Shown: positions 36,357 to 44,747, counted from the first letter of the stretch. The stretch: 64,000 bases of DNA from Loktanella sp. SALINAS62 (GCF_018263905.1 NZ_JAAFZU010000034.1:81079-145078); one strand, 5' to 3'. Numbers and translations: made by a program. The notes: generated from the letters alone by a model not told the origin.

Positions 36357-37928
36357 GTGACGACACCAAATACGCGCGAAAATTACGGTTTGGTCGTTAC
36401 AACGTTCCTTGCCGTGCTTGCGCTTTTTGTTGCGATTTGGAGCATGGCCCCAGTGCCTTGGCAGGTCGCGATATGCCTGTCGGCATTCGTCGGTGGCGTC
36501 GGGGTTTGCATCATTGCCATGACCAACCAGCGCGACACCGACCGGTTGGCGCGCTGGTTGCGGGCGACGGATTTTGCGGACCTTTACCTGATCATCGCAA
36601 CGCCCGTCATGCGCCGTTTGTGGAACTGGTGCGCACCAGAATTGGAACAGGACGCGGGGTTCCGGCACAGCCTGCGCGCCGCGCTGAACTGTCGGCTGTA
36701 CGATCGCGCCCTGCTGATCGCCGTCATCTATCCGGTCACGCTGCTGTTTCTGCCGTGGTACACCAGCGGTGCCGCCGTCACGCTTGCGGGTGCGGTCATC
36801 GTGCCCGCAGTGCCCAGATACGGGGCAGCGCACGTCACGGCGCTTTGCATTCTCAGCCTGTTTTTGATCACCGGTATCATGGCGGCTTTGCGAAAATATC
36901 GGGGTGCGCAGGATGTAACCTACCCCGATTTTCTACTTTACTTCTCTTGTTTTGTGACTGTTTCAGCTGTTTGGTTCGACATCATTCCAGTCGCAGTCGT
37001 AATCGTAGTCGCAGCCGCAGCCACAGCCGCAGTCGCAGCCGCAGTCGCAGTCGTAGTCGGAGGCGCAGTCGTAGGCGCAGCCGCAATCGTAGGCGCAGCC
37101 GCAATGGTAGGCGTAGCCGTAGCCGTAGCCGTAGCCGCAGTCGCAGTCGCAGTCGTAGTCGTAGTCGTAGTCGTAGTGGTAGTCGCAGTCGTAGTCGCAG
37201 TCGAACAATCGGTCAAAAAAGGGCACGGAAACCTTGCCTACCTCGCCCTGACCTGCGGTCTTTCAACTGTCGTCATCGGGGCAGCGATCTGGCTGCCGTG
37301 GGATGAAGTCAGCCAGTTCGGCCGGACAATCTTTATCTTCTTTGGCCTATTTCCGTTGCTGAACGCCATCTTTGACACGCTGTCCTACGCCATCACCCTG
37401 ACACTCGCACGGGCAGGACTGCGCACATCGCGCAAGTGGACGATTGCCTATGGATTTGCCGATCTCGTGGTCGCGATCGTCCTTTTTGCGGTGCTCGGTG
37501 TAACGTTGGTCAGCGCTGTCACAGGATTAAGTTATCTGGCGGGTGTCGACCTGCTGCCGCTAGCGCCCATTATCGGAGGTCTGTCCGCCGATCCCATCCC
37601 GGCAGAGGTGCATTGGGTCCTGTTGATGGTGTTCTCAACCTTGATCCCAACGCTGTTGCACTTGTCCATCGCGGTCCTGAGCCTGCAAGCGTTATTGCCG
37701 CTGCAATTCCGCACACGGCTTGCGGACCGTATTGCCGCGCATGCCACACAATCGGCGCTGACAACCGTCGGCGCGTGGATCACGTTCGGTTTGGTCTGTG
37801 CACTACACTTAGCAGCGGTTCTGATCATCTGGCGTCTGGCCGCGTTCGCGTGGGGCCCCCTGACAGAAATGATTGCGCAGGGCTATCTGCTTTTGCTTGG
37901 CGTTCTGGCTGGCGTCATCGGTGTGTGA
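36357..37928 (+). CDS. Multi-pass membrane protein with an in-frame Val-Ala repeat tract
   Basis: The GTG at 36357, preceded by AAAGG, gives 523 residues. Two helices are N-terminal (about 12-58), followed by a soluble, charged stretch (RDTDRLARWLRATDFADLYL), helices near 118-182, then a 72-residue segment of almost only Val, Ala and Gly (about 211-282) encoded by a 6-base tandem repeat, and a C-terminal half with about six more helices. No family is recognised. The repeat tract is hydrophobic enough to cross the membrane two or three times. Codon use outside the tract is normal for the window. Confidence 0.75.
   Translation: MTTPNTRENYGLVVTTFLAVLALFVAIWSMAPVPWQVAICLSAFVGGVGVCIIAMTNQRDTDRLARWLRATDFADLYLIIATPVMRRLWNWCAPELEQDAGFRHSLRAALNCRLYDRALLIAVIYPVTLLFLPWYTSGAAVTLAGAVIVPAVPRYGAAHVTALCILSLFLITGIMAALRKYRGAQDVTYPDFLLYFSCFVTVSAVWFDIIPVAVVIVVAAAATAAVAAAVAVVVGGAVVGAAAIVGAAAMVGVAVAVAVAAVAVAVVVVVVVVVVVAVVVAVEQSVKKGHGNLAYLALTCGLSTVVIGAAIWLPWDEVSQFGRTIFIFFGLFPLLNAIFDTLSYAITLTLARAGLRTSRKWTIAYGFADLVVAIVLFAVLGVTLVSAVTGLSYLAGVDLLPLAPIIGGLSADPIPAEVHWVLLMVFSTLIPTLLHLSIAVLSLQALLPLQFRTRLADRIAAHATQSALTTVGAWITFGLVCALHLAAVLIIWRLAAFAWGPLTEMIAQGYLLLLGVLAGVIGV
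36988..37203 (+). repeat. Hexanucleotide tandem repeat (GTCGCA/GTCGTA/GCCGCA) inside the membrane protein gene
   Basis: About 36 imperfect copies of a 6-base unit G-Y-C-G-Y-A run in register for 215 bases; single-base variants such as GGCGCA and GTGGTA are scattered through it. The unit is two codons (mostly Val-Ala or Val-Val), so gains or losses change the protein by two residues without a frameshift. The other plus frame would read Arg-Ser and the antisense frames Tyr-Asp/Thr-rich strings; these are artefacts of the repeat. Confidence 0.9.
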
Positions 37929-37929
37929 C

Positions 37930-38445
37930 CTAGCAGGGCAGCGTCATCACCATGACCCAGGTGCGGCCCGCGCGGCCCAGACCGTAGTTGGCGTAGCCGC
38001 TGTTCAGCAGGTTGCGGCGGTGGCCCGGCGACGCGAGCCATGCAGTCAGCGCCTGCGCGGCGGTATCGAACCCCGCGCCCAGATTTTCGCCCGCGCCGCA
38101 GGTCGCGATACCAGCGCGCTGCACGCGGGTCGTGGCGTTGCCGCCCGCCGTGTCACGATGGGTCAGCGTGCCGCGGGCGTTCAGTTCAGCGGCATAGGCT
38201 TCCGCCACGCGGTCCAGCGCGGCGTTCGACGCCAATGGCGCGCGCCCCGCCTGCACCCGCGCGGCATTCACCGCCCTGTCAAAGCTCGCATTTGCGGGCG
38301 CGAATACGGGCAAGGCCAGTCGGGGTGCGGGGGGTGTGATCTGGATGACCGGCACCGGGATCGGCACAGGGACGCAGGCGCTGACCGTCAAGAAAAACAA
38401 CTGCAGGGCGATCAGATACGGGGGAATACAACCTGAAATCTTCAT
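37930..38445 (-). CDS. CAP-domain (SCP-like) lipoprotein
   Basis: The ATG at 38445 gives 171 residues. MKISGCIPPYLIALQLFFLT is followed by VSAC, a lipoprotein signal. After a Pro/Val-rich linker comes a CAP domain: FDRAVNAARVQAGRAPLASN, AYAAELNARGTLTHRD with its conserved His, CGAGENLGAGFD with the Glu, and LASPGHRRNLLNSGYANYGL with the second His. It should act at the cell envelope; the bacterial CAP proteins have no agreed activity. It is convergent with the membrane protein gene. Confidence 0.87.
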   Translation of the reverse strand: MKISGCIPPYLIALQLFFLTVSACVPVPIPVPVIQITPPAPRLALPVFAPANASFDRAVNAARVQAGRAPLASNAALDRVAEAYAAELNARGTLTHRDTAGGNATTRVQRAGIATCGAGENLGAGFDTAAQALTAWLASPGHRRNLLNSGYANYGLGRAGRTWVMVMTLPC

Positions 38446-38530
38446 GCCGTCACTATCCCCGACAGCGGAATATTGGACAAGCGCGGCTGCCACGATGCGC
38501 GGATGCCCGCCCGCACGCAGCCACGTCCGG

Positions 38531-39871
38531 TTAAAGCCGGTCCGCCAGCCGCCGTGCCAGCCTGTTCTGACGGGCGATCACAGCGTCACTGTCCACCGTT
38601 GTGACGCGCCCGTCGCGCACCACGCCGCGCCCTTCGACGAACAGGTCACGCACGCGGGTCGGCCCCGCCAGCACCAGTGCCGCCGGGTCCCAACTGCCTG
38701 CACTTTCGATCCCAGACACATCCCAGACCGCCAGATCGGCCCGCATCCCCGGCACGATCTGGCCCACGTCGTCGCGGCCCAACACCTGTGCACCGCCACG
38801 TGTGGCAAGCCGCAGGGCCGCCCGTGCGCTCATCGCATCGGCGCCTTGAGCCACCCGTTGCAGCAACATGGCCTGACGCGCCTCTCCGATCAGGTTGGCA
38901 GCGTCGTTGCTGGCCGATCCATCCACCCCCAGCCCGACCTGCACACCCGCATCCAGCATCGCGCGCACCGGTGCGATCCCCGATCCCAGACGACAGTTCG
39001 AACAGGGACAATGCGCGACACCGGTCCGCGTGCGGGCGAACAGGTCGATTTCCACCGCATCCAGCATCACGCAATGCGCATGCCAGACATCGTCACCGGT
39101 CCAGCCCAGATCCTGCGCGTATTGCCCCGGACGGCAGCCGAATTTTTCCAGACTATAGGCCACGTCCTGCGCGTTTTCGGCCAGATGCGTATGCAGCATG
39201 ACGCCCTTGTCACACGCCAGCAGCGCCGTTTCGCGCATCAGGTCACGGCTGACCGAAAACGGCGAACAGGGCGCCAGCCCGACCCGCACCATCGCGCCCG
39301 GTGACGGATCGTGGAACGCGTCCACCACACGGATGCAATCGTCCAGAATGGCGGCTTCCGCTTCGACCAGCGTGTCGGGGGGCAGGCCGCCGTCGCTGAC
39401 GCCGATGCTCATGGATCCGCGCGTGGGGTGAAACCGCAAACCGACCTCTGCTGCGGCGGCGATCGTGTCGTCCAGCCGCGCGCCATTGGGATACAGATAC
39501 AGATGATCCGACGTCGTGGTGCATCCCGACAGTGCCAGTTCGATCAGCCCCGTCTGGGTCGATACAAACATGTCCTCTGGGCCAAAGCGCGCCCAGATCG
39601 GATAAAGCGTCTGCAACCAGCCGAACAACAGCGCGTCCTGCCCGCCGGGCACCGCGCGGGTCAGCGTCTGGTACAGATGGTGGTGCGTGTTGATCAGGCC
39701 GGGCGTGACCACGCAGCCATCCACCGCAATCTTCTGCCCTGTCGTCGTCAGATCCGGCCCGACGGCCGCGATGATGCCGTCGCGGATCAGGATGTCACAG
39801 CCTGCATGTTCATGGCCCGCGTCGTCCATCGTCAGGACATGCGCAGCCCCTTTCAGCAGAACCTCAGCCAT
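38531..39871 (-). CDS. 8-oxoguanine deaminase (AtzB/TrzN-like amidohydrolase)
   Basis: The ATG at 39871 gives 446 residues. The metal motif HxH is at 63-65 in GLINTHHHLYQTLTRAVPGG, followed by HTHLAENAQDV, WHAHCVMLD and GLGVDGSASNDAANL with the metal Asp. The pattern ALSGCTTTSDHLYLYPNG is typical of 8-oxoguanine deaminase and hydroxy-triazine hydrolases. It probably converts 8-oxoguanine to urate, salvaging oxidised purine; a triazine-type substrate is the alternative. Its start overlaps hisN by 8 bases. Confidence 0.85.
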   Translation of the reverse strand: MAEVLLKGAAHVLTMDDAGHEHAGCDILIRDGIIAAVGPDLTTTGQKIAVDGCVVTPGLINTHHHLYQTLTRAVPGGQDALLFGWLQTLYPIWARFGPEDMFVSTQTGLIELALSGCTTTSDHLYLYPNGARLDDTIAAAAEVGLRFHPTRGSMSIGVSDGGLPPDTLVEAEAAILDDCIRVVDAFHDPSPGAMVRVGLAPCSPFSVSRDLMRETALLACDKGVMLHTHLAENAQDVAYSLEKFGCRPGQYAQDLGWTGDDVWHAHCVMLDAVEIDLFARTRTGVAHCPCSNCRLGSGIAPVRAMLDAGVQVGLGVDGSASNDAANLIGEARQAMLLQRVAQGADAMSARAALRLATRGGAQVLGRDDVGQIVPGMRADLAVWDVSGIESAGSWDPAALVLAGPTRVRDLFVEGRGVVRDGRVTTVDSDAVIARQNRLARRLADRL

Positions 39872-40700
39872 CGACGACGTCTTGTAGAATGGAAAGTGCG
39901 ACAGCGTGAATATCCGCATTGGCGGCGGCAATCACGCGCCCGCCATTATACGCGGCCCCGCCCTGCCAGTTCGACACGATCCCGCCTGCCGCCTGCACCA
40001 CGCAGATCGGCGCGTGGATGTCATAGGCATTCAACCCTGCCTCGACCACCAGGTCGATCTGACCCGCCGCCAGCAGGGCATAGGCGTAACAATCCATCCC
40101 GTAGCGGGTCAGCCGCACCCGTTCTGACAGGGCGCGAAATGCGCGATATTCCGTCTGTGTGCCGACCTCTGGAAAGGTGGTCATCAGCGTCGCCATATCC
40201 GGGTGGCGGCTGACCCGGGTCCGCAGCGGGTGGGTGCCGTGCGGTCCCTGCACCTCTGCCACGCCAAAGCCACCGATAAACCGTTCCTTGATGAACGGCT
40301 GGTCGATCAGGCCGAACACAGGGCCACTGCTGGTCGCAACCGAAATCAACGTGCCCCACGTCGGCGTCCCGCTGATGAAACCCCGCGTGCCATCAATCGG
40401 GTCCAGCACCCACATCAGGCCACTGCTGCCATGCTTGGTTTCCAGCTCTTCGCCCAGAATGCTGTCGTCGGGACGTTCGCGGGCGATGACGGCCCGGATC
40501 GCGGCTTCGGCTTCGCGGTCGGCCTGCGTGACGGGGTCAAACGCGCCGACCCCCTTGTCTTCTGCGTGCAGCGCATCGGTCCGGAAATAGGACAATGTCA
40601 CATCGCGCGCCGCATCTGCGGCCAATGACGCAACGCGCATCAGGTCCTGCTTTAGTCCATCGTCCAACGCTGCCATCCCATCCAAGACCGTGCGTGTCAC
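39864..40700 (-). CDS. hisN: Histidinol-phosphatase, inositol monophosphatase family
   Basis: The GTG at 40700 with AGGA 9 bases before it gives 278 residues. Metal-binding motifs of the IMPase fold are present: ILGEELETKHGSSG, WVLDPIDGTRGFISG and, near the C-terminus, AGLNAYDIHAPICVVQAAGG. The DPIDGTRGFISG form and length fit HisN, which removes phosphate from histidinol phosphate in histidine synthesis. Some homologues act on inositol or other sugar phosphates, so the substrate is likely but not proven. Confidence 0.88.
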   Translation of the reverse strand: MTRTVLDGMAALDDGLKQDLMRVASLAADAARDVTLSYFRTDALHAEDKGVGAFDPVTQADREAEAAIRAVIARERPDDSILGEELETKHGSSGLMWVLDPIDGTRGFISGTPTWGTLISVATSSGPVFGLIDQPFIKERFIGGFGVAEVQGPHGTHPLRTRVSRHPDMATLMTTFPEVGTQTEYRAFRALSERVRLTRYGMDCYAYALLAAGQIDLVVEAGLNAYDIHAPICVVQAAGGIVSNWQGGAAYNGGRVIAAANADIHAVALSILQDVVDG

Positions 40701-40755
40701 GCTAGCGGTCCTGCACGCGATATTCCACCGTTAACCTTTTGCCAAAGCGCGTATG

Positions 40756-41121
40756 TCAGGCCGCGTCACTTAGCACACGTGCAAGATCGAACAGCCGCCG
40801 ACGCTGGTTTTCCGGAATTGAATAATAGGACCGCAAAAGATCAAGCGCTTCTTTGTCCGTCACGGGATCACCGGGCGTCGCGGTTCGTTCGGTTGCGCCA
40901 TCCATGTCGATCCCTTCAAAGAAAAACGACACGGGCACATCCAGCACCTTGGAAATATCCCAAAGCCGTGATGCGCTGACCCGGTTCATGCCCGTTTCGT
41001 ATTTCTGTATTTGCTGGAATTTGATCCCGACAGATTCCGCCAGTTGTTGCTGCGTGGTGCCCAACATCCAGCGGCGGTGGCGGATGCGCTTCCCGACATG
41101 CACGTCAACTTCGTGTTTCAT
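40756..41121 (-). CDS. XRE-family DNA-binding transcriptional regulator
   Basis: The ATG at 41121 gives 121 residues. An N-terminal helix-turn-helix covers about residues 7-66: GKRIRHRRWMLGTTQQQLAE, SVGIKFQQIQKYETGMNRVS and SRLWDISKVLDVPVSFFFEG. A short C-terminal helical part follows (LLRSYYSIPENQRRRLFDLA). This form, with KFQQIQKYETG, is widespread in Rhodobacteraceae; targets are unknown. It is divergent from the oxidoreductase across a 258-base gap with a 12-base palindrome at 41224-41235 (CGGTTGCAACCG), a possible operator. Confidence 0.88.
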   Translation of the reverse strand: MKHEVDVHVGKRIRHRRWMLGTTQQQLAESVGIKFQQIQKYETGMNRVSASRLWDISKVLDVPVSFFFEGIDMDGATERTATPGDPVTDKEALDLLRSYYSIPENQRRRLFDLARVLSDAA

Positions 41122-41379
41122 TCTCGTTCCTCGATCGTTCAATAGATGAAACCGACAGACAATAACCCATCGATCAATTGACGCAGCAGACCGATCCATG
41201 TCTCCTCCCCGGAAAACACGCGGCGGTTGCAACCGTCGCGGGCAATTTACGGTGCTACCAAAACGGAACAAGTTGGCTAAAAGGTCAGGTCAGCCCCAGA
41301 ATTTGCCTTAACACCATTGTGTTGACAAAAGGATGGTTTCCCGGTCGGCTGCGGTCATTGCAACTGACAAGAGCATCCT

Positions 41380-42339
41380 GTGCGCGCATTCCAGATCCAG
41401 AACTTTGACACGCCACCGGCGCTTGTCGACATCACAGAACCGACGCCGGGCGCGGGCGAAGTTGCCGTCAAAATCACGGCCTGCGGCCTGAATTTCGCAG
41501 ATATGCTGATGTCCAAAGGCACCTATCAGGACACCCCGGAACCCCCCTTTACCCTGGGAATGGAAATCTGCGGCACCGTCATCGCGCAAGGTGCCGGTGT
41601 GACCTCTCCCGCCATCGGGGACCGTATTGCGGTGTTCGGTGGCCGGGGCGGGCTTGCACAGGTCGGCACCTATCCCGCCGCCCTGTGCCGCAAGGTGCCG
41701 GACGCCATGCCTGACACCATCGCGGCGGGGTTTCAGGTGGCCTATGGCACATCGCATCTGGCCCTGACACGGCGCGCGCACCTGCAACCGGGGGAAACGC
41801 TGCTGGTGCTGGGCGCGGCGGGCGGCGTCGGCCTGACGGCGGTCGAAATCGGCAAGGCGATGGGCGCGCGGGTCATTGCGGTCGCGCGCGGCGCGGACAA
41901 GCTAAAGGTCGCGCAGGATGCGGGCGCCGACCACCTGATCGACAGCGATTCGGGCGATCTGAAATCACAGCTGAGGGCATTGGGCGGCGTCGATGTGGTC
42001 TATGATCCCGTCGGTGGCGATGCGTTCAAGGCGGCCCTGTCCGCCTGCAACCGCGAAGCCCGCGTTATTGTCATTGGCTTTGCCAGCGGCGATGTGCCGC
42101 AAATTCCCGCCAATATCCTGTTGGTGAAAAACATCACCGTGATCGGCTTTTACTGGGGCGGCTATCTGCAGTTTCAGCCCGACGCGCTGACCGACAGTCT
42201 GGCCACGCTGATGGATTGGTATGCGACCGGCAAGCTGCGCCCGCATGTCAGCCACACCCTGCCGCTGGACGATGCAGCCACCGGGCTGGATTTGCTGGCC
42301 ACCCGCAAGGCGACTGGCAAGATCGTCATCACGCTCTGA
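41380..42339 (+). CDS. NADPH:quinone oxidoreductase-like zinc-independent dehydrogenase
   Basis: The GTG at 41380 gives 319 residues. The GroES-like domain includes ITACGLNFADMLMSKGTYQD and LGMEICGTVIAQGAGV, and the Rossmann domain has LVLGAAGGVGLTAVEIGKAM and VDVVYDPVGGDAFKAAL. The usual zinc Cys cluster is absent, as in quinone oxidoreductases (crotonyl-CoA reductase/QOR superfamily). It reduces quinones or enones with NADPH. Its 3' end overlaps the convergent LysR gene by 11 bases. Confidence 0.87.
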   Translation: MRAFQIQNFDTPPALVDITEPTPGAGEVAVKITACGLNFADMLMSKGTYQDTPEPPFTLGMEICGTVIAQGAGVTSPAIGDRIAVFGGRGGLAQVGTYPAALCRKVPDAMPDTIAAGFQVAYGTSHLALTRRAHLQPGETLLVLGAAGGVGLTAVEIGKAMGARVIAVARGADKLKVAQDAGADHLIDSDSGDLKSQLRALGGVDVVYDPVGGDAFKAALSACNREARVIVIGFASGDVPQIPANILLVKNITVIGFYWGGYLQFQPDALTDSLATLMDWYATGKLRPHVSHTLPLDDAATGLDLLATRKATGKIVITL

Positions 42340-43222
42340 CCGCTTCGCGCTGCCCATAGGTGGTGCGGATCATCTCTGACATCCGCGCGATCACCGGCGC
42401 GTCGCCGCCTTGGGCATACATCGCAATCTTTGTCCGCCCCAGATCGGGCAGCGCGCCGCCATGCACGATTTCTTCGTGCTGGGCAGAGATATTGGTTTTG
42501 ATCACCGCCTGTATGGCCATGTCGGCGCTGACGGCCGCATCGACCGCGCTGTCGCCTTCGGATTCCACGACCAGCTCCCACGGGATACCAGCCATTTCCA
42601 ACGCCCGCGTCACCGCGGGCCGGAACACGCAGTTGGAACAATAGGCCAGCCGCAACGGCCGCGTGCGCCATGCCGTGCCCGCGATCCCGCCGACCCAGAC
42701 CAGCGGGATATCCGTCAGCGTTTCAGCCTGCGCGCCTGGCTGCGCCTCTGTTGTCAGGATCACGTCGCATTCGCCGCGCCGAAACATGTCCAGCAACCGC
42801 AACGTCGGCGCGGATATCAGTTGCACCCGGACCCGTGGAAATTCGGTCGAAAACGCCTTGAGCACGCGGGGCACATAGGGAAACACGATGTCATGCGGCA
42901 CGCCCAGCCGGATTTCGCCGGAATATTCCTGCGCGGTGAGGCGCGAAAACACTTCGTCGTTCAGGGCCAGCATCCGGTGGCCATAGGTCAGCAGTTGTTC
43001 GCCCGCCGCCGTCAGCCCGATGGTCCGGGCGGATCGGTCCATCAGCGTCAAACCGAGCGAATCTTCCAACCGGCGCAACTGCATCGACACAGCCGATTGC
43101 GTCAAATTCAGCAGACCCGCCGCCCGCGTCACACCGCCGCAGTCTGCCACCGCCACAAAGGACCGCAGCGCGGTCATGTCGATATTTCTTGGCACATCAC
43201 GATCCTTGATATCAGACGTCAC
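42329..43222 (-). CDS. LysR-family transcriptional regulator
   Basis: The 297-residue protein has an N-terminal winged helix-turn-helix (LRSFVAVADCGGVTRAAGLL then LNLTQSAVSMQLRRLEDSLG at about 19-58) and a periplasmic-binding-protein-like effector domain from about 100. The GTG at 43222 has no good ribosome-binding site; an ATG 15 codons later is an alternative start. The target is not the convergent oxidoreductase promoter; it may regulate itself or a distant gene. The gap to the DUF1127 gene (43223-43309) could hold a divergent control site. Confidence 0.88.
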   Translation of the reverse strand: MTSDIKDRDVPRNIDMTALRSFVAVADCGGVTRAAGLLNLTQSAVSMQLRRLEDSLGLTLMDRSARTIGLTAAGEQLLTYGHRMLALNDEVFSRLTAQEYSGEIRLGVPHDIVFPYVPRVLKAFSTEFPRVRVQLISAPTLRLLDMFRRGECDVILTTEAQPGAQAETLTDIPLVWVGGIAGTAWRTRPLRLAYCSNCVFRPAVTRALEMAGIPWELVVESEGDSAVDAAVSADMAIQAVIKTNISAQHEEIVHGGALPDLGRTKIAMYAQGGDAPVIARMSEMIRTTYGQREAVRA

Positions 43223-43309
43223 ACTTATTCGTTTGAACGATGCAGGGTTAACCCCCAGATATCAACATATCAAATGAATGACCGACTCAAACACACGAAA
43301 GCTGATACA

Positions 43310-43522
43310 ATGTTCGCTTCAACCCTTGGGCGCCTTGCGCCAAAGACCCGAAAACCAAATCTGCTGACGCGGATCATCGCGGCCGACACCGCCTATCGGC
43401 AGCGACGGTCGCTGCAACGGCTGACCGACGCGCAACTGGCCGATGCCGGCCTGGACCGAAATGCCGTGGCCGCACAGCGAAGCCAGTCGCTTTGGAATAG
43501 TCCCGCCCATTGGCGTCAATGA
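43310..43522 (+). CDS. DUF1127 (YjiS-like) small protein
   Basis: The ATG at 43310 gives 70 residues. The C-terminal Arg-rich helix RQRRSLQRLTDAQLADAGLD is the DUF1127 signature (R.L..L.d.qL.D.GL). Some small DUF1127 proteins bind RNA and affect phosphate or stress responses in Agrobacterium and Rhodobacter; a similar RNA-related role is possible. It is too short to infer more. Confidence 0.8.
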   Translation: MFASTLGRLAPKTRKPNLLTRIIAADTAYRQRRSLQRLTDAQLADAGLDRNAVAAQRSQSLWNSPAHWRQ

Positions 43523-43568
43523 CCGCTGGCATCCGGTGTCGCACCGGTCCGATTTCGGCGTGTTGCCT

Positions 43569-43597
43569 CTTGAAATAAAGGGGCGACCTGCCAATAT
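43569..43597 (+). promoter_or_regulatory. RpoH-type promoter candidate for the Bax-inhibitor-1 gene
   Basis: CTTGAA (43569-43574) and CCAATAT (43591-43597) are separated by 16 bases, resembling heat-shock sigma-32 promoters (CTTGAA, CCATAT-like). The start codon of the next gene lies about 50 bases downstream. Bax-inhibitor-1/YccA proteins are membrane stress proteins, which makes this plausible, but a single site is weak evidence. Confidence 0.3.
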
Positions 43598-43647
43598 CGG
43601 ACCCGAACGCCAGACTTTTGGCGTAGCGACATTAGCAGGAGGTCAAT

Positions 43648-44418
43648 ATGGCTCAATACCAAACGATGCCCCGCGCGGGAACGACTCGCACGGCGCAGAT
43701 CGACGAAGGGCTGCGCGCCCACATGAACAAGGTCTACGGCATTATGTCCGTAGGCATGCTGATTACCGCCCTCGCGGCTTGGGCCATTTCCGGTCTGGCG
43801 ATTTCGTCCGAACCGACACAATACGCGATCGGGTCCAGCACCTATCTGACCGAGTTCGGCGCGACGCTGTGGACCAGCCCGCTGAAATGGGTCGTGATGT
43901 TCGCCCCGCTGGTCATGGTGTTCGCCTTTGGCGCGATGATCAACAAATTGTCCGCCGCTGGTGCGCAGACGTTCTTTTACGCCTTCGCCGCGCTGATGGG
44001 CATTTCGCTGTCGTGGATCTTTTCGATCTACACCGGCGCGTCCATCATTCAGGTGTTCCTGATCACATCCATCGCATTCGCGTCGCTGTCTCTGTACGGC
44101 TACACGACAAAGCGTGACATCTCTGCCTGGGGCAGCTTCCTGATCATGGGTGTGGTCGGTCTGATCATCGCCAGCATCGTGAACATCTTCCTTGGCTCGG
44201 GCGTTGTCCAACTGGCGATCTCTGTTCTGGGTATCCTGATCTTTGCCGGTCTGACCGCCTACGACACGCAGAAGATCAAAAATGACTACATCGCGCACGC
44301 CCAGCACGGCGACAGCGAATGGCTTTCAAAGTCTGCGATCATGGGGGCGCTGAACCTCTACCTCGACTTCATTAACATGTTCATGTTCATGTTGCAGCTG
44401 TTCGGCAACCGCGAATAA
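43648..44418 (+). CDS. Bax inhibitor-1/YccA family membrane protein
   Basis: The ATG at 43648 follows a complete AGGAGGT site and gives 256 residues. Seven membrane helices are visible from about residue 27 onward, and FAGLTAYDTQKIKNDYI near the end of helix 6-7 is the family's DxQ-type signature. The N-terminal 20 residues are soluble (MPRAGTTRTAQIDEGLRAHM). Members are calcium-leak-like channels; YccA of E. coli protects the SecY/FtsH system. It is monocistronic, with its own terminator. Confidence 0.9.
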   Translation: MAQYQTMPRAGTTRTAQIDEGLRAHMNKVYGIMSVGMLITALAAWAISGLAISSEPTQYAIGSSTYLTEFGATLWTSPLKWVVMFAPLVMVFAFGAMINKLSAAGAQTFFYAFAALMGISLSWIFSIYTGASIIQVFLITSIAFASLSLYGYTTKRDISAWGSFLIMGVVGLIIASIVNIFLGSGVVQLAISVLGILIFAGLTAYDTQKIKNDYIAHAQHGDSEWLSKSAIMGALNLYLDFINMFMFMLQLFGNRE

Positions 44419-44441
44419 CATCCTGACGCTACGCTGAAATC

Positions 44442-44471
44442 AGGCCGGCCCCCAACGGGGTCGGCCTTTTT
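44442..44471 (+). terminator. Intrinsic terminator after the Bax-inhibitor-1 gene
   Basis: AGGCCG (44442-44447) and CGGCCT (44462-44467) enclose a CCCC/GGGG inner stem and a short loop, followed by TTTTT. This is a strong Rho-independent terminator on the plus strand. Confidence 0.85.
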
Positions 44472-44524
44472 CGTTGCCGGACAAATTCCCGCTGTCGGGC
44501 ACGCATCACAGACCCCCAAACAGC

Positions 44525-44548
44525 AAAAGGCCCCGCAAACGCGAGGCC
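44525..44548 (-). terminator. Intrinsic terminator after rpmG
   Basis: On the minus strand GGCCTCGC (44548-44541) pairs with GCGGGGCC (44536-44529), including one G-U pair, and TTTT (44528-44525) follows. It lies about 30 bases after the rpmG stop and forms a convergent pair with the plus-strand terminator at 44442-44471. Confidence 0.75.
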
Positions 44549-44579
44549 CTGCATCATCCAGATCGGCTGGCAGATCAGA

Positions 44580-44747
44580 TTACTTGATCTTGCCTTCCTT
44601 GTATTCGACATGCTTGCGCACAACGGGATCGTATTTCTTGGTGACCATCTTTTCGGTCATCGTGCGGGCGTTCTTTTTGGTGACGTAGAAATGCCCGGTG
44701 CCCGCGGTCGAGTTCAGGCGGATCTTGATCGTGGTTGGCTTCGCCAT
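44580..44747 (-). CDS. rpmG: 50S ribosomal protein L33
   Basis: The 55-residue basic protein reads [20 protein letters not shown] at its start and ends [14 protein letters not shown]. It contains [20 protein letters not shown] and the whole sequence follows bacterial L33 without the Cys pairs of zinc-binding (C+) forms, so it is a C-minus, zinc-independent version. It is a structural protein of the large subunit near the E site. It is a single gene with its own terminator. Confidence 0.95.
   Translation of the reverse strand: MAKPTTIKIRLNSTAGTGHFYVTKKNARTMTEKMVTKKYDPVVRKHVEYKEGKIK

Noticed and set aside
36938-37226. Antisense open frames encoding Thr-rich or Tyr-Asp-Cys strings
   Set aside because: They are by-products of the hexanucleotide repeat read on the other strand and have no start context.
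36357-37928. Minisatellite-like CRISPR array or leader at the repeat tract
   Set aside because: The repeat unit is 6 bases without spacers and lies wholly inside a coding frame.
41224-41235. Palindrome CGGTTGCAACCG in the XRE/oxidoreductase gap as a firm operator
   Set aside because: Twelve-base palindromes occur by chance; it is noted with the XRE gene, but no second half-site or promoter overlap supports it.
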